A stretch of DNA of 64,000 nt from Pseudomonas graminis (lineage in GTDB: Bacteria > Pseudomonadota > Gammaproteobacteria > Pseudomonadales > Pseudomonadaceae), in assembly GCF_002093745.1 (NCBI RefSeq), contig NZ_MTSB01000022.1:1-64000 (forward strand), given 5' to 3'. Positions 18,302-29,260 of this stretch are shown in pieces. The notes below the pieces were generated by a model, which saw only the letters and a program-made list of their open reading frames with translations, searched no databases and had not been told where the DNA came from. Numbering within the stretch: the first letter of the stretch is position 1; the number at the start of each line of letters is the position of its first letter. A program made the translations under genes and the position numbers.

Positions 18302-21239
18302 CCTGACGCAGATGCTGCTGGTCAGCGCCGCCTATCTGCTGCTGCTGTTCGGCGTGGCCTGGATCAGCGAGCGCGGGCTGGTGCCGCGCTGGATCATTCG
18401 TCACCCCCTGACGTACACCTTGTCACTGGGCGTGTACGCCAGCGCGTGGGCGTTTTACGGCACGGTCGGTCTGGCGTATCAATACGGCTACGGTTTTCTG
18501 TCCAGCTACCTCGGCGTTTCCGGGGCCTTTCTGCTGGCGCCGGTACTGCTTTACCCGATCCTCAAGATTACCCGCACCTACCAGTTGTCATCGCTGGCCG
18601 ACCTGTTCGCCTTCCGCTTTCGCAGCACCTGGGCGGGCGCGCTGACCACGGTATTCATGCTCATTGGTGTCCTGCCGTTGCTGGCCTTGCAGATTCAGGC
18701 CGTCGCCGACTCCATCGGCATTCTGACCCGCGAACCGGTGCAGGACCGGGTGGCTCTGGCGTTCTGCGCACTGATCACCCTGTTCACGATTTTCTTCGGC
18801 TCGCGGCACATCGCAACCCGTGAGAAACACGAAGGGCTGGTGTTCGCCATCGCCTTTGAATCGCTGATCAAGCTGATCGCCCTGGGCGGTGTCGGGCTGT
18901 ACGCGTTGTACGGCGTGTTTGACGGCCCGCAACAGCTTGAACTGTGGCTGTTGCAGAACCAGACCGCCCTCGCCTCATTGCACACGCCGTTACAGGAAGG
19001 CCCGTGGCGCACGCTGCTGCTGGTGTTTTTTGCGTCGGCCATCGTCATGCCGCACATGTATCACATGACCTTCACGGAAAACCTCAACCCGCGCTCGCTG
19101 GTCAGCGCCAGTTGGGGGTTGCCGCTGTTTCTGCTCCTGATCAGCCTGGCCGTGCCGCTGATCCTCTGGGCGGGACTCAAGCTGGGCGCGACGACCAGCC
19201 CGGAATATTTCACGCTGGGCATCGGCATCGCTGCCAACAGCAAGTCACTGGCCCTGCTCGCCTACATCGGCGGCCTGTCGGCAGCCAGCGGGCTGATCAT
19301 CGTCACCACGCTGGCGCTGTCCGGCATGGCACTCAACCATCTGGTACTGCCGCTTTATCAGCCTCCCGCTGAAGGCAACATCTATCGCTGGCTGAAGTGG
19401 ACCCGGCGCGGGCTGATCGTGGCGATCATCGCCTTGGGTTACGGCTTCTACCTGATGCTGGGTGCCCAGCAGGATCTCGCCAATCTGGGCATCGTCGCCT
19501 TCGTGGCGACCCTGCAATTCTTGCCGGGCGTGCTGTCGGTGTTGTATTGGCCAACGGCCAACCGGCGCGGGTTCATCGCCGGGCTGCTGGCCGGTATCGC
19601 CGTCTGGGTGGTGAGCATGCTGTTGCCGCTGATCGGCAACCTGCAAGGCGTCTATATTCCGTGGCTGAATATGATCTACGTGATGGACGACACCAGTTGG
19701 CACATGGCGGCGATTGCGTCGCTCGCGGCCAACGTGTTGCTGTTCACCCTGGTCTCGCTGTTCACCAACGCCAGCCCTGAAGAAGTCAGCGCTGCCGAAG
19801 CCTGCGCCGTCGACAACGTGAGCCGCCCGCAACGCCGTGAACTGCACGCCGTGTCACCGCAGGAATTTGCCACACAGCTGGCCAAGCCTCTGGGCGCAAA
19901 AGCGGCACAAAAAGAAGTCGAACAGGCGCTGCGCGATCTGTACCTGCCGTTTGACGAGCGCCGTCCTTATGCGCTGCGCCGTTTGCGTGACCGGATAGAA
20001 GCCAACCTGTCCGGCCTGATGGGGCCGAGCGTTGCTCAGGACATGGTCGAGACCTTCCTGCCTTATAAATCAGGCAGCGAAAAATACGTCACCGAAGATA
20101 TCCACTTCATTGAGAGCCGACTTGAGGACTACCACTCACGCCTGACCGGGCTGGCCGCCGAACTTGACGCCTTGCGCCGTTACCACCGCCAGACCCTGCA
20201 AGAATTGCCGATGGGGGTCTGCTCACTGGCCGAAGATCAGGAAATTCTGATGTGGAACCGGGCCATGGAAGAACTGACCGGAATTGTCGCCAAACGTGTC
20301 GTAGGTTCGCGTCTGGACACCATCGCCGAACCCTGGAAAGGCCTTCTTACCGGGTTCACCAGCGTCCCTGACGAGCACTTGCACAAGCAGAAACTCGGGC
20401 TGGACGGGCAGACACGCTGGCTCAACCTGCACAAGGCAGCCATCAACGAGCCGCTCGCCCCCGGCAACAGCGGGCTGGTGGTGCTGGTCGAGGACCTGAC
20501 CGACACGCAGATGCTCGAAGACAAACTGGTCCACTCGGAACGGCTGGCCAGCATCGGCAGGCTGGCGGCAGGTGTGGCGCACGAAATCGGCAACCCGATC
20601 ACCGGCATCGCCTGCCTCGCGCAGAACCTGCGTGAAGAGCGCGAAGAAGATGGCGAACTGAAAGAAATCAGCAGCCAGATTCTCGAACAGACCAAACGCG
20701 TATCGCGTATTGTCCAGTCGCTGATGAGTTTCGCCCACGCAGGCGCTCATCAGCACAGCGACGAAGCCGTGTGCCTGGCTGAAGTCGCTCAGGATGCTAT
20801 TGGTCTGCTGGCGCTGAACCGGCGTAATTTCGAAGTACACTTCTACAACCTGTGCAACCCCGATCACTGGGCCGTCGGCGATCCGCAACGGCTGGCACAG
20901 GTGCTGATCAACCTGCTGTCCAATGCGCGCGACGCCTCCCCGGCAGGCAGCGCGGTCCGGGTCAGAAGCGAAGTGTCCGAGCACGCAGTAGACCTCATCG
21001 TCGAAGACGAAGGCAGTGGTATTTCAAAGGCAATCATGGACAGATTGTTCGAGCCGTTCTTCACCACCAAGGACCCTGGCGAAGGAACCGGACTAGGCCT
21101 CGCGCTGGTCTATTCCATCGTGGAAGAGCATTATGGACAAATCACCATCGACAGCCCGGCCGATCCCGAGCAGCAGCGTGGTACCCGTATTCGGGTGACC
21201 TTGCCACGCCATGTCGACGCGACGTCCACCGCGAACTGA
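18285..21239 (+). CDS. cbrA: CbrA, sensor histidine kinase with transporter-like domain
   Basis: CbrA is the sensor of the CbrA-CbrB system that controls carbon and nitrogen source use in pseudomonads. The 984-residue protein begins with a multi-span sodium:solute symporter-like (SLC5) domain, about residues 1-480. A connector region and a PAS-like domain (about 615-720) follow, then a HisKA domain with the phospho-accepting His766 in [11 protein letters not shown], and a HATPase domain ([27 protein letters not shown]). The start at 18285 or 18291 overlaps cbrX. cbrB follows 22 bases after the stop. Confidence 0.95.
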   Translation: MPMSFSLTQMLLVSAAYLLLLFGVAWISERGLVPRWIIRHPLTYTLSLGVYASAWAFYGTVGLAYQYGYGFLSSYLGVSGAFLLAPVLLYPILKITRTYQLSSLADLFAFRFRSTWAGALTTVFMLIGVLPLLALQIQAVADSIGILTREPVQDRVALAFCALITLFTIFFGSRHIATREKHEGLVFAIAFESLIKLIALGGVGLYALYGVFDGPQQLELWLLQNQTALASLHTPLQEGPWRTLLLVFFASAIVMPHMYHMTFTENLNPRSLVSASWGLPLFLLLISLAVPLILWAGLKLGATTSPEYFTLGIGIAANSKSLALLAYIGGLSAASGLIIVTTLALSGMALNHLVLPLYQPPAEGNIYRWLKWTRRGLIVAIIALGYGFYLMLGAQQDLANLGIVAFVATLQFLPGVLSVLYWPTANRRGFIAGLLAGIAVWVVSMLLPLIGNLQGVYIPWLNMIYVMDDTSWHMAAIASLAANVLLFTLVSLFTNASPEEVSAAEACAVDNVSRPQRRELHAVSPQEFATQLAKPLGAKAAQKEVEQALRDLYLPFDERRPYALRRLRDRIEANLSGLMGPSVAQDMVETFLPYKSGSEKYVTEDIHFIESRLEDYHSRLTGLAAELDALRRYHRQTLQELPMGVCSLAEDQEILMWNRAMEELTGIVAKRVVGSRLDTIAEPWKGLLTGFTSVPDEHLHKQKLGLDGQTRWLNLHKAAINEPLAPGNSGLVVLVEDLTDTQMLEDKLVHSERLASIGRLAAGVAHEIGNPITGIACLAQNLREEREEDGELKEISSQILEQTKRVSRIVQSLMSFAHAGAHQHSDEAVCLAEVAQDAIGLLALNRRNFEVHFYNLCNPDHWAVGDPQRLAQVLINLLSNARDASPAGSAVRVRSEVSEHAVDLIVEDEGSGISKAIMDRLFEPFFTTKDPGEGTGLGLALVYSIVEEHYGQITIDSPADPEQQRGTRIRVTLPRHVDATSTAN

Positions 21240-21261
21240 GACCGTCGAGAGAACTGAATCA

Positions 21262-22695
21262 ATGCCGCATATTTTGATCGTCGAAGACGAAACGATTATC
21301 CGCTCAGCCCTGCGTCGCCTGCTTGAACGCAACCAGTATGAAGTCAGTGAAGCCGGCTCGGTCCAGGAGGCCCAGGAACGCTTCAGCATTCCCTCGTTTG
21401 ACCTGATCGTCAGCGACCTGCGCCTGCCAGGCGCACCGGGCACTGAACTGATCAGACTGGGCGAAGGCAAACCGGTGCTGATCATGACCAGTTACGCCAG
21501 CCTGCGCTCGGCAGTCGACTCGATGAAAATGGGCGCGGTGGATTACATTGCCAAACCGTTCGATCACGACGAAATGCTGCAAGCCGTATCCCGCATTCTG
21601 AGCGATCGCCAGACCGTCAAGAACCTGCAGGACGAACGCAGCGCCATCGCCAAAGCGGGCAATACCGAAAAAGGTCCTGCGCAGAATCACAACGGCGAAA
21701 TCGGCATCATCGGCTCGTGCCCGCCGATGCTGGACCTCTACAGCAAGATCCGCAAAGTGGCGCCGACCGATTCCAACGTGCTGGTTCAAGGCGAATCCGG
21801 CACAGGCAAAGAGCTGGTCGCCCGCGCACTGCACAACCTGTCACGCCGTGCCAAGGCACCGATGATTTCCGTCAACTGTGCGGCCATCCCCGAATCGCTC
21901 ATCGAGTCAGAACTGTTCGGCCACGAGAAAGGCGCGTTTACCGGTGCCAGCGCAGGTCGCGCAGGGCTGGTCGAAGCGGCTGATGGCGGCACGCTGTTTC
22001 TCGATGAGATCGGCGAACTGCCTCTGGAAGCCCAGGCCCGGCTGCTACGCGTGTTGCAGGAAGGTGAAATTCGTCGTGTCGGCTCGGTGCAGTCGCAAAA
22101 AGTCGATGTTCGCCTGATCGCGGCCACGCACCGAGACCTCAAGACGCTGGCCAAGAATGGCGAGTTTCGTGAAGACCTGTTCTATCGCCTGCACGTCATC
22201 GCCCTGAAACTCCCGGCGTTGCGCGAGCGCGGCAGCGACATACTGGAAATCGCCCGGGCGTTCCTGATCCGTCAAAGCGCGAAAGTCGGCCGCAACGACC
22301 TGAAATTTGCCCCCGATGCCGAACAGGCCATCCGTCACTACAGCTGGCCGGGCAACGTGCGTGAACTGGAAAACGCCGTAGAACGTTCGGTAATCCTCTG
22401 CGAGAACCCGGAAATCACTGCCGATTTGCTGGGCATCGATATCGAACTGGACGGCCTGGATGACGACGAGTACATGGGAATGGCGCCGCTGCCGGGTTCC
22501 TCCAGCTCGACGGGCAACGAGCCGGCCGAGGACTTGTCGCTTGAAGACTACTTCCAGCACTTCGTTCTGGAGCACCAGGACCACATGACCGAAACCGAAC
22601 TGGCGCGCAAACTGGGCGTGAGTCGCAAGTGCCTGTGGGAACGTCGCCAGCGCCTGGGCATTCCCCGCCGCAAGGGCGTGGCCAACGAGACGTAA
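21262..22695 (+). CDS. cbrB: CbrB, NtrC-family response regulator
   Basis: CbrB activates sigma-54 promoters, above all crcZ, when CbrA signals. The 477-residue protein has a receiver domain with the phospho-accepting Asp52 ([10 protein letters not shown]), then an AAA+ domain with Walker A GESGTGKE, the sigma-54 contact loop GAFTGA and the [12 protein letters not shown]alker B. A Fis-type helix-turn-helix ([20 protein letters not shown]) ends it. The ATG at 21262 ([10 protein letters not shown]) is preferred over the frame start at 21211, which lies inside cbrA. A CbrB-type palindrome and crcZ lie just downstream. Confidence 0.96.
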   Translation: MPHILIVEDETIIRSALRRLLERNQYEVSEAGSVQEAQERFSIPSFDLIVSDLRLPGAPGTELIRLGEGKPVLIMTSYASLRSAVDSMKMGAVDYIAKPFDHDEMLQAVSRILSDRQTVKNLQDERSAIAKAGNTEKGPAQNHNGEIGIIGSCPPMLDLYSKIRKVAPTDSNVLVQGESGTGKELVARALHNLSRRAKAPMISVNCAAIPESLIESELFGHEKGAFTGASAGRAGLVEAADGGTLFLDEIGELPLEAQARLLRVLQEGEIRRVGSVQSQKVDVRLIAATHRDLKTLAKNGEFREDLFYRLHVIALKLPALRERGSDILEIARAFLIRQSAKVGRNDLKFAPDAEQAIRHYSWPGNVRELENAVERSVILCENPEITADLLGIDIELDGLDDDEYMGMAPLPGSSSSTGNEPAEDLSLEDYFQHFVLEHQDHMTETELARKLGVSRKCLWERRQRLGIPRRKGVANET

Positions 22696-22744
22696 ACCTT
22701 GACGCAAGGCTCTGGCACCCGCGGTACAGAGCCCTTGCGAAAAC

Positions 22745-22770
22745 TGTTACCTCGAATGCTTCACGTAACA
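22745..22770 (+). promoter_or_regulatory. CbrB binding palindrome upstream of crcZ
   Basis: TGTTAC (22745-22750), 14 bases, GTAACA (22765-22770) is a perfect inverted repeat matching the known CbrB activator site. It is centred about 135 bases before the predicted crcZ start, a normal distance for a sigma-54 enhancer. Its right arm abuts the cbrB terminator. Confidence 0.82.
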
Positions 22771-22807
22771 AAAGCCGGGTCTATCGGTAACGAATCCCGG
22801 CTTTTTT
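22770..22807 (+). terminator. Terminator after cbrB
   Basis: AAAAGCCGGG pairs with CCCGGCTTTT around a 16-base loop and is followed by T residues, 75 bases past the cbrB stop codon. The loop contains GGTAAC, which resembles a CbrB half site. Confidence 0.85.
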
Positions 22808-22866
22808 GTGCCTGCAAAAATCGCCAGGGTGCCGCAAAGCCCCGGTTTACGGGGCTTCGCAAAAGT

Positions 22867-22882
22867 TGGCACAGCTTCTGCT
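22867..22882 (+). promoter_or_regulatory. Sigma-54 promoter of crcZ
   Basis: TGGCAC (-24) and TGCT (-12) are present with exactly ten bases between the GG and GC pairs, as the sigma-54 consensus requires. Transcription should start near 22892. A GC-rich hairpin (AAGCCCCG paired with CGGGGCTT, 22837-22857) sits just upstream. Confidence 0.9.
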
Positions 22883-22891
22883 ATATCCTTA

Positions 22892-23250
22892 GTACAAGAA
22901 GAACAACAAGCAGTACGACACCCATAATAAAAACAACACGAATCGACTCACGCATAACAAGAACAACACGGCGGAGGCGCAGCTAACTGATTCTTTTGGA
23001 GAGGCGTTGTATTTGGGGCTTGCCCCGCAACCAGGCCGAGAACAACAAAAACTACCCTTAGGTAGCGCCTGAACTGGTTGGATCGAATGATCATTGCAAC
23101 ACAGCGACCAAAGCAATCCGTTTGCTCTTGACTCCCGATTGGGAGGCTTCACAGGCGACAGTCTCGTGAAGGGGCACTCAACAAAAACAAGAAGCCCGTA
23201 CAGAAAACAATAATAAAGAGCACACACTTTGGGGGAGCTTCGGCTCCCCC
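22892..23250 (+). ncRNA. crcZ: CrcZ, Hfq/Crc-sequestering small RNA
   Basis: CrcZ binds Hfq and so relieves Hfq-Crc repression of catabolic mRNAs. This roughly 360-nt non-coding stretch lies between cbrB and pcnB, the conserved crcZ position, and starts from the sigma-54 promoter. It holds six A-rich Hfq-type tracts: about 22895-22910, 22925-22939, 22954-22969, 23039-23052, 23180-23193 and 23203-23219, with forms such as AAGAACAACAAG and AACAAAAACAAGAA. No credible open frame is present. The 3' end is set at the stem GGGGGAGC-TTCG-GCTCCCCC (23231-23250), which lacks a T-run, so the end is approximate. Confidence 0.9.
23231..23250 (+). terminator. Hairpin at the 3' end of crcZ
   Basis: A perfect 8-bp GC stem with a TTCG loop. 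It lacks the usual T-run, so it may be a weak terminator or a processed/stabilising 3' end that lets some transcripts continue into pcnB. Confidence 0.6.
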
Positions 23251-23396
23251 AGTAGCTTACGCGCCAATGCGCTGGCCGCAGTTTCCCCCTTCCGCAACAG
23301 CTTCCTACACCATCCCTCGACTAAATGCTAGAATCCCCGCCCATCATGCGGTCATTCCACGTTTTTGGCCGAATATTCCTTCAAACAGTGCATCCC

Positions 23397-24800
23397 ATGC
23401 TGAAGAAGTTGTTCCAGTCATTTCGTTCCCCACTGCGCAAACCGCAGCAACATACGCGCACCACGCCTGAAGTGCTCAATAGCAGCCAGCATTCGCTGCA
23501 GCGCAATCAGTTCAGCCGTTATGCCGTGAACATTGTCGAGCGTCTGCAAAATGCCGGCTATCAAGCCTATCTGGTCGGTGGCTGCGTGCGTGACATGATG
23601 CTCAATATCACGCCCAAGGATTTCGACGTCGCCACCAGTGCCACGCCTGAACAGGTACGGGCCGAGTTCCGCAATGCGCGGATCATCGGCCGCCGGTTCA
23701 AGCTGGTGCATATCCACTTCGGTCGCGAGATCATCGAAGTGGCGACGTTCCGCGCCAACCATCCGCAGGATGACGAAGAAGAAGACAGCAACCAGTCTTC
23801 GCGCAACGAAAGCGGGCGTATTTTGCGTGACAACGTGTACGGCACACTTGAAGAGGACGCCCAGCGTCGCGACTTCACGATCAATGCGCTGTATTACGAC
23901 CCGGTCAGCGAGCGTGTGCTGGACTACGCCAATGGCGTTCATGACATCCGCAACCGGCTGATCCGCCTGATCGGCGATCCTGAACAACGCTACAAGGAAG
24001 ACCCGGTGCGCATGCTGCGCGCCGTGCGCTTCGCCGCCAAGCTGGATTTCGGCATCGAGAAACACAGCGCCCAGCCGATCCGCGCACTGGCGCCCATGCT
24101 GCGTGATATTCCTTCGGCGCGCCTGTTCGAAGAAGTGCTCAAACTGTTCCTCTCGGGCCACGCGGCACCCACCTTTGAAATGCTGGTGGACCTGGAACTG
24201 TTCGAGCCTTTGTTCCCGGCCAGTTCGAAGGCACTGGAATACAACCCGACATACACCCATACGCTGATCAGCAATGCCTTGATCAACACTGACCTGCGCA
24301 TCAAACAGAACAAACCGGTAACGCCGGCGTTCCTGTTTGCCGCCCTACTCTGGCCTGCGCTGCCTGCCAAGGTGTTGCGCGCTCAGGAACGTGGCATGCC
24401 GCCGATTGCCGCCATGCAGGACGCCGCTCACGAACTGATCATCGAACAGTGCCAACGCATCGCGATTCCGAAGCGTTTCACGTTGCCGATCCGCGAGATC
24501 TGGGACATGCAGGAACGTCTGCCGCGCCGCTCAGGCAAGCGTGCCGACCTGTTGCTGGACAACTCGCGTTTCCGGGCCGGTTACGATTTCCTGCTGCTGC
24601 GTGAAAGCGCGGGCGAACAGACTGACGGTCTGGGCCAGTGGTGGACGGACTACCAGGACTGCAACGACAGTGAACGTCGCGACATGATTCGCGACTTGAG
24701 CAACAAACCCGAAGCCGCAGGCGCTGCACCGCGCAAGCGTCGCCGCAGCAGTGGCGCCAAGCGCAAGCGCAGCGGTGGCGAGACACAAAGCGGTGAATGA
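23397..24800 (+). CDS. pcnB: Poly(A) polymerase I
   Basis: PcnB adds 3' poly(A) tails that target RNAs for decay. The 467-residue protein has the nucleotidyltransferase signature VGGCVRDMML followed by KDFDVATSA, with the catalytic Asp-x-Asp. The RR-FTINALYYDP motif and the head/neck region LIGDPEQRYKEDPVRMLRAVRFAAKL follow. The C-terminus is strongly basic (KRRRSSGAKRKRSGG), as usual for RNA-binding PcnB proteins. The ATG at 23397 (MLKKLFQSF) is chosen over the frame start at 23325. It overlaps folK and probably forms an operon with it. Confidence 0.95.
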   Translation: MLKKLFQSFRSPLRKPQQHTRTTPEVLNSSQHSLQRNQFSRYAVNIVERLQNAGYQAYLVGGCVRDMMLNITPKDFDVATSATPEQVRAEFRNARIIGRRFKLVHIHFGREIIEVATFRANHPQDDEEEDSNQSSRNESGRILRDNVYGTLEEDAQRRDFTINALYYDPVSERVLDYANGVHDIRNRLIRLIGDPEQRYKEDPVRMLRAVRFAAKLDFGIEKHSAQPIRALAPMLRDIPSARLFEEVLKLFLSGHAAPTFEMLVDLELFEPLFPASSKALEYNPTYTHTLISNALINTDLRIKQNKPVTPAFLFAALLWPALPAKVLRAQERGMPPIAAMQDAAHELIIEQCQRIAIPKRFTLPIREIWDMQERLPRRSGKRADLLLDNSRFRAGYDFLLLRESAGEQTDGLGQWWTDYQDCNDSERRDMIRDLSNKPEAAGAAPRKRRRSSGAKRKRSGGETQSGE

Positions 24801-25299
24801 ACCGCTGTTGGCCACCGAACGGGCCTACATCGGGCTGGGCAGCAACCTCGCTGACCCGGCCGGGCAACTGCGCAACGCCCTCGACGCAATGGCACGGTTA
24901 CGCGATTGCACGCTGGCTGCCGTCTCTTCGTTTTACGTCAGCGATTCGCTGCTGCCCGGCCAGCCCCGCTTCACCAATGCCGTCGCGGCACTGGACACCT
25001 CGCTGACACCGTTGGCGCTGCTTGATGCATTGCAGGCCATCGAACTGGATCAGGGCCGTGAACGCCACGAGCGCTGGGGGCCTCGCACCCTTGACCTCGA
25101 TATCCTGCTGTTCGGCACCCGACTGATCGACGAGCCGCGCCTCAAAGTCCCGCATTATCACCTGCATGCCCGCGCGTTCGTGCTGTACCCGCTGGCCGAG
25201 CTGGCACCGGGGCTGATTCTCGCCGACGGGCGCGAGCTGGCACGGTTGCTGAGTGAATGCCCTTTCACGGGGCTCGAACGCCTGCCCGGCGAAGCGTAA
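24793..25299 (+). CDS. folK: 2-amino-4-hydroxy-6-hydroxymethyldihydropteridine pyrophosphokinase
   Basis: FolK transfers pyrophosphate from ATP to the pterin alcohol in folate synthesis. The 168-residue protein shows the family motifs YIGLGSNLADP at the N-terminus, SSFYVSDSL, and the HPPK signature RWGPRTLDLDILLFG, whose two aspartates bind Mg2+. The GTG start at 24793 overlaps the pcnB stop codon and gives the usual length; the next in-frame ATG would remove the first beta strand. The pcnB-folK-panB-panC order is conserved in gamma-proteobacteria. Confidence 0.94.
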   Translation: MNEPLLATERAYIGLGSNLADPAGQLRNALDAMARLRDCTLAAVSSFYVSDSLLPGQPRFTNAVAALDTSLTPLALLDALQAIELDQGRERHERWGPRTLDLDILLFGTRLIDEPRLKVPHYHLHARAFVLYPLAELAPGLILADGRELARLLSECPFTGLERLPGEA

Positions 25300-25527
25300 A
25301 GCCCAACCGTTCCACCGCCTGTGTAACCGGTTCGGCACACAGGTAACACCTTCAATTGACTTAACGTCCCCTCCTCACGAAGATAGGCCTCCCGCCGCTG
25401 CCCCACTGGCGAACGGGCGCGAAACAGGCCATTGCAAAACACCGCGACACGACGGTGTGCCTGCTTTTCCAGGATGACTCTCACGCGCTGAGCACCCGCG
25501 TTCACAGCGCCTGATGGAGAACTTTAC

Positions 25528-26328
25528 ATGCCGAACATAACCGTTACGTCGCTGCTGGCCATGAAGCAGAAGGGTGAGAAAATCACCATGCTGACCTGTT
25601 ACGACGCAACCTTTGCCCACACGGCCTGCCAGGCAGGTGTCGAAGTGCTGCTGGTCGGCGACTCACTGGGCATGGTCCTGCAAGGGCACGACAGCACCCT
25701 GCCCGTGACCACCGCCGAAACGGCGTATCACGTTGCCTGTGTGAAACGGGGCAATCAGGGCGCGCTGATTCTTGCCGACCTGCCGTTCATGGCCAACGCC
25801 ACGCTGGAGCAGACCTTCACCAACAGCACGACGTTGATGCAGGCCGGTGCGCACATGATCAAGGTTGAGGGCGCCGCCTGGCTGGGCGAGTCGATCCGCT
25901 TGCTGGCAGAGCGCGGGATTCCGGTCTGCTCACACATGGGGCTGACCCCGCAATCGGTCAACGTGCTGGGCGGTTACAAGGTTCAGGGCCGCCTGGAAGC
26001 CCAGGCCCGGCAGATGCGCGCCGATGCCATCGCGCTGGAGCAGGCTGGCGCAGCGATGATCCTGCTGGAGTGCGTGCCGAGCGAGCTGGCTGACGAAATC
26101 ACTCAGGCCGTGAAAATCCCGGTGATCGGCATTGGCGCAGGCAGCGCCACCGACGGTCAGGTGCTGGTGCTGCACGACATGCTGGGCCTGTCGATCAGCG
26201 GGCGCGTGCCCAAATTCGTGAAAAACTTCATGATCGGCCAGCCTGATATCCAGTCGGCCATTCAGGCATATGTGGGCGCCGTCAAAGACGTCAGCTTTCC
26301 GGCCATCGAACACGGGTTTTCGGCATGA
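25528..26328 (+). CDS. panB: 3-methyl-2-oxobutanoate hydroxymethyltransferase
   Basis: PanB transfers a hydroxymethyl group from 5,10-methylene-tetrahydrofolate to ketoisovalerate, the first committed step to pantothenate. The 266-residue TIM-barrel protein has the metal-binding segment [15 protein letters not shown] and the catalytic-glutamate region [18 protein letters not shown] ribosome site precedes the ATG. The stop overlaps the panC start by four bases, so the pair is translationally coupled. A 228-base gap with no clear feature separates it from folK. Confidence 0.96.
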   Translation: MPNITVTSLLAMKQKGEKITMLTCYDATFAHTACQAGVEVLLVGDSLGMVLQGHDSTLPVTTAETAYHVACVKRGNQGALILADLPFMANATLEQTFTNSTTLMQAGAHMIKVEGAAWLGESIRLLAERGIPVCSHMGLTPQSVNVLGGYKVQGRLEAQARQMRADAIALEQAGAAMILLECVPSELADEITQAVKIPVIGIGAGSATDGQVLVLHDMLGLSISGRVPKFVKNFMIGQPDIQSAIQAYVGAVKDVSFPAIEHGFSA

Positions 26329-27176
26329 ACACAGTCAAAACAGTTCTGGAACTGCGCGCAGCCGTTGCGCAGGCACGCCGCGAAGGCAAGCGTATTGCCC
26401 TGACCCCGACAATGGGCAACCTGCACAGCGGCCATGCCACACTGGTCGCCAGAGCCGCGCAGTGCGCAGACTTCGTGGTCGCGACCATCTTCGTCAACCC
26501 GCTGCAGTTCGGCCCCAAGGAAGACCTGGCCACCTACCCTCGCACCCTGGCCGCCGATCAGGAAAAACTGCTCCAGTCCGGCTGCAACCTGCTGTTCACG
26601 CCCAGCGTCGAAGAGATGTACCCCAACGGCATGGCCGACCAGACGCTGGTCAGCGTTCCGCACCTGTCACAGGGCCTGTGTGGTGCCAGCCGCCCCGGCC
26701 ATTTCGAGGGTGTCGCGACGGTCGTCAGCAAGCTGTTCAACATGGTGCAGCCTGATCTGGCGATCTTTGGCGAGAAAGACTTCCAACAACTGGCGGTCAT
26801 TCGGGCAATGGTTCGTGACCTGAACATGCCAATCCAGATCATCGGTGAACCCACGGTTCGTGCCGACGACGGTCTGGCCTTGTCATCGCGCAACGGTTAT
26901 CTGTCGGAGGAGCAACGCGCAACGGCGCCCGCGCTGTATCAGGCCATCTGCAAGACGGCCGACGCCATCCGCGCAGGCGAGCAGGATTTCGACACGCTGC
27001 TGACGGGCAAGAAGCAGCAACTGGAAGCCGCCGGCTTTCGTATCGATTACCTGGAAATACGTGACGCCGGCAGCCTGCGCCCGGCGACTGCACAGGATCG
27101 CGATCTGGTCATTCTGGCCGCCGCCTTTCTGGGCAAGACCCGCCTCATCGATAATCTGCACCTGACCAAAGGCTGA
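26325..27176 (+). CDS. panC: Pantothenate synthetase
   Basis: PanC joins pantoate and beta-alanine in an ATP-dependent reaction. The 283-residue protein has the HIGH-like nucleotide motif in [14 protein letters not shown], the substrate region [13 protein letters not shown], the flexible loop FGEKDFQQL and the KMSKS-like region [11 protein letters not shown]. Length and motifs are normal. It is the second gene of panBC. The 249 bases that follow before pgi hold an imperfect hairpin (CCCCGGT at 27267-27273 pairing with ACCGGGG at 27293-27299) but no T-run. Confidence 0.96.
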   Translation: MNTVKTVLELRAAVAQARREGKRIALTPTMGNLHSGHATLVARAAQCADFVVATIFVNPLQFGPKEDLATYPRTLAADQEKLLQSGCNLLFTPSVEEMYPNGMADQTLVSVPHLSQGLCGASRPGHFEGVATVVSKLFNMVQPDLAIFGEKDFQQLAVIRAMVRDLNMPIQIIGEPTVRADDGLALSSRNGYLSEEQRATAPALYQAICKTADAIRAGEQDFDTLLTGKKQQLEAAGFRIDYLEIRDAGSLRPATAQDRDLVILAAAFLGKTRLIDNLHLTKG

Positions 27177-27425
27177 AAGGATTGACCGGTCGATGAACTA
27201 AGCCACACCCGCAGTGCCCTATCGGTACAGGTTGCCTGAACCACGACCGACAGTATTTGAGTAAAACCCCGGTTCCTTGTGTGCGAAAAAGTACCGGGGG
27301 CAGGTAGGACGAGGCGCAGACAAACCGGTACGTGAAGGGTAGTCTGCGATGTATAGCCCATGAGAGCTTGCGACCTCGCTCTAAAAATATCCAAAGACCG
27401 AACCCGTTAAAGGAAACCCGCAGCG

Positions 27426-29090
27426 ATGGCGTACTACCGCAATCCTTCCGATGTGACCGCGTTGCCCGCCTGGCAAGCGCTGAGCAAACACCGCCAGGCC
27501 ATGCAGAACTTCAGCATGCGCGAAGCGTTCAACACCGATCCGCAGCGCTTCAGCCAGTTCACGCTCAGCAGCGCCGGCCTGTTTCTCGATTACTCCAAAA
27601 ACCTGATCACCACCGAGACTCGCGACCTTCTGGTCGACCTGGCCGGTGAAGTGGGCCTCAAGGACGCGATCAAGGCTCAGTACGATGGCGAACTGGTCAA
27701 CTCATCCGAAGGCCGCCCGGCGCTCCACACCGCGCTGCGCCGTCCGGTGGGCGACAAGCTGAAAGTCAACGGCGTCGACGTGATGCCGGACGTGCATCGC
27801 GTCCTCAACCAGATGACCGAGCTGGTCGGCCGCATTCATGACGGCCTGTGGCGCGGTTACACCGAGAAGCCGATCACCGACGTGGTCAACATCGGCATCG
27901 GTGGCTCGTTCCTCGGTCCGGAGCTGGTCTCCGAAGCGCTGGTGGCCTACGCGCACAAAGGCGTTCGTTGCCACTACCTGGCGAACATCGACGGAAGCGA
28001 GTTTCACGAGCTGTCGATGAGGATTCGCGCCGAGACCACGCTGTTTATTGTCTCGTCCAAATCCTTCAACACGCTGGAAACCCTGAAAAACGCCCAGGCT
28101 GCGCGCGCCTGGTATCTGGCGCAAGGCGGTTCCGAAGTCGAACTGCATCGCCACTTCATTGCGGTCTCCAGCAACAATGCGGCGGCGGTGGCATTCGGCA
28201 TCCGCGAAGAAAACATCTTCCCGATGTGGGACTGGGTCGGCGGTCGCTATTCGCTGTGGTCGGCCATCGGCTTGCCTATCGCGCTGGCCATCGGCATGTC
28301 CAACTTCAAGGAGCTGCTGTCCGGTGCCTACACCATGGACCAGCATTTCCAGAGCGCGCCTTTCGAGCAGAACATGCCGGTATTGTTGGCGCTGCTGGGT
28401 GTCTGGTACGGCAATTTCTGGAACGCGCAAAGCCATGCGATCCTGCCGTACGACCACTACCTGCGCAACATCACCAAGCATTTGCAGCAACTGGACATGG
28501 AATCCAACGGCAAAAGCGTACGCCAGGACGGTACACCGACGTCCACCGACACCGGGCCGGTGATCTGGGGCGGCGTAGGCGCCAACGGCCAGCATGCTTA
28601 TCACCAGTTGCTGCACCAGGGCACGCAGATGATCCCGGCTGACTTCATTGTGCCGATCGTCAGCTTCAACCCGGTTGCCGACCACCACCAGTGGCTGTAC
28701 GCCAACTGCCTGTCGCAGAGCCAGGCCCTGATGATGGGCAAGACCCGCGGCGAAGCCGAAGCCGAGTTGCGCGAAAAAGGCATGACCGAGGACGAGGTGC
28801 AGAAACTGGCACCGCACAAGGTCATCCCGGGCAACCGTCCGAGCAACACGCTGGTGGTTGAGCGCATCAGCCCGCGTCGCCTTGGCGCGCTGGTCGCCAT
28901 GTATGAGCACAAAGTGTTCGTACAGAGCGTGATCTGGGGCACCAACGCCTTTGACCAATGGGGCGTGGAGCTGGGCAAGGAAATGGGCAAGGCGGTGTAT
29001 CAGCGCCTGACCGGCGGCACCGAAGAACCGGCTGACGATGCATCCACTCAGGGCTTGATCAACTACTTCCGCGGCCGTCACCGCGGCTGA
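27426..29090 (+). CDS. pgi: Glucose-6-phosphate isomerase
   Basis: Pgi interconverts glucose-6-phosphate and fructose-6-phosphate. In pseudomonads, which lack phosphofructokinase for glucose-6-phosphate, it serves mainly gluconeogenesis and cycling into the Entner-Doudoroff route. The 554-residue protein shows the signatures [28 protein letters not shown] and [16 protein letters not shown]. The catalytic segment [22 protein letters not shown] is followed by the C-terminal [20 protein letters not shown] lies before the ATG. A long antisense frame opposite this gene is a codon-bias shadow. Confidence 0.97.
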   Translation: MAYYRNPSDVTALPAWQALSKHRQAMQNFSMREAFNTDPQRFSQFTLSSAGLFLDYSKNLITTETRDLLVDLAGEVGLKDAIKAQYDGELVNSSEGRPALHTALRRPVGDKLKVNGVDVMPDVHRVLNQMTELVGRIHDGLWRGYTEKPITDVVNIGIGGSFLGPELVSEALVAYAHKGVRCHYLANIDGSEFHELSMRIRAETTLFIVSSKSFNTLETLKNAQAARAWYLAQGGSEVELHRHFIAVSSNNAAAVAFGIREENIFPMWDWVGGRYSLWSAIGLPIALAIGMSNFKELLSGAYTMDQHFQSAPFEQNMPVLLALLGVWYGNFWNAQSHAILPYDHYLRNITKHLQQLDMESNGKSVRQDGTPTSTDTGPVIWGGVGANGQHAYHQLLHQGTQMIPADFIVPIVSFNPVADHHQWLYANCLSQSQALMMGKTRGEAEAELREKGMTEDEVQKLAPHKVIPGNRPSNTLVVERISPRRLGALVAMYEHKVFVQSVIWGTNAFDQWGVELGKEMGKAVYQRLTGGTEEPADDASTQGLINYFRGRHRG

Positions 29091-29108
29091 TTTGTCCGGC
29101 TCATGACC

Positions 29109-29220
29109 TTCGTTCCCACGCTCCGCGTGGGAATGCCGTTCGTGACGCTCTTCGTCACAAAGAGGACGCAAAGCATCCAGAACTGCATGCCGACGCGGAG
29201 CGTCGGCACGATAGTCAGTC
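29109..29220 (+). repeat. REP-like interspersed repeat, copy B
   Basis: The element opens with a CGTTCCCACGC-TCC-GCGTGGGAATG palindrome and closes with TGCCGACGCGGAGCGTCGGCA. Its right part is the reverse complement of copy A at 16683-16740. It is a compound of two inverted repeats, as in bacterial interspersed REP pairs. Confidence 0.8.
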
Positions 29221-29260
29221 AGATTTGTGTATAACGTCGACATGATAGTCAGTTGGACGT

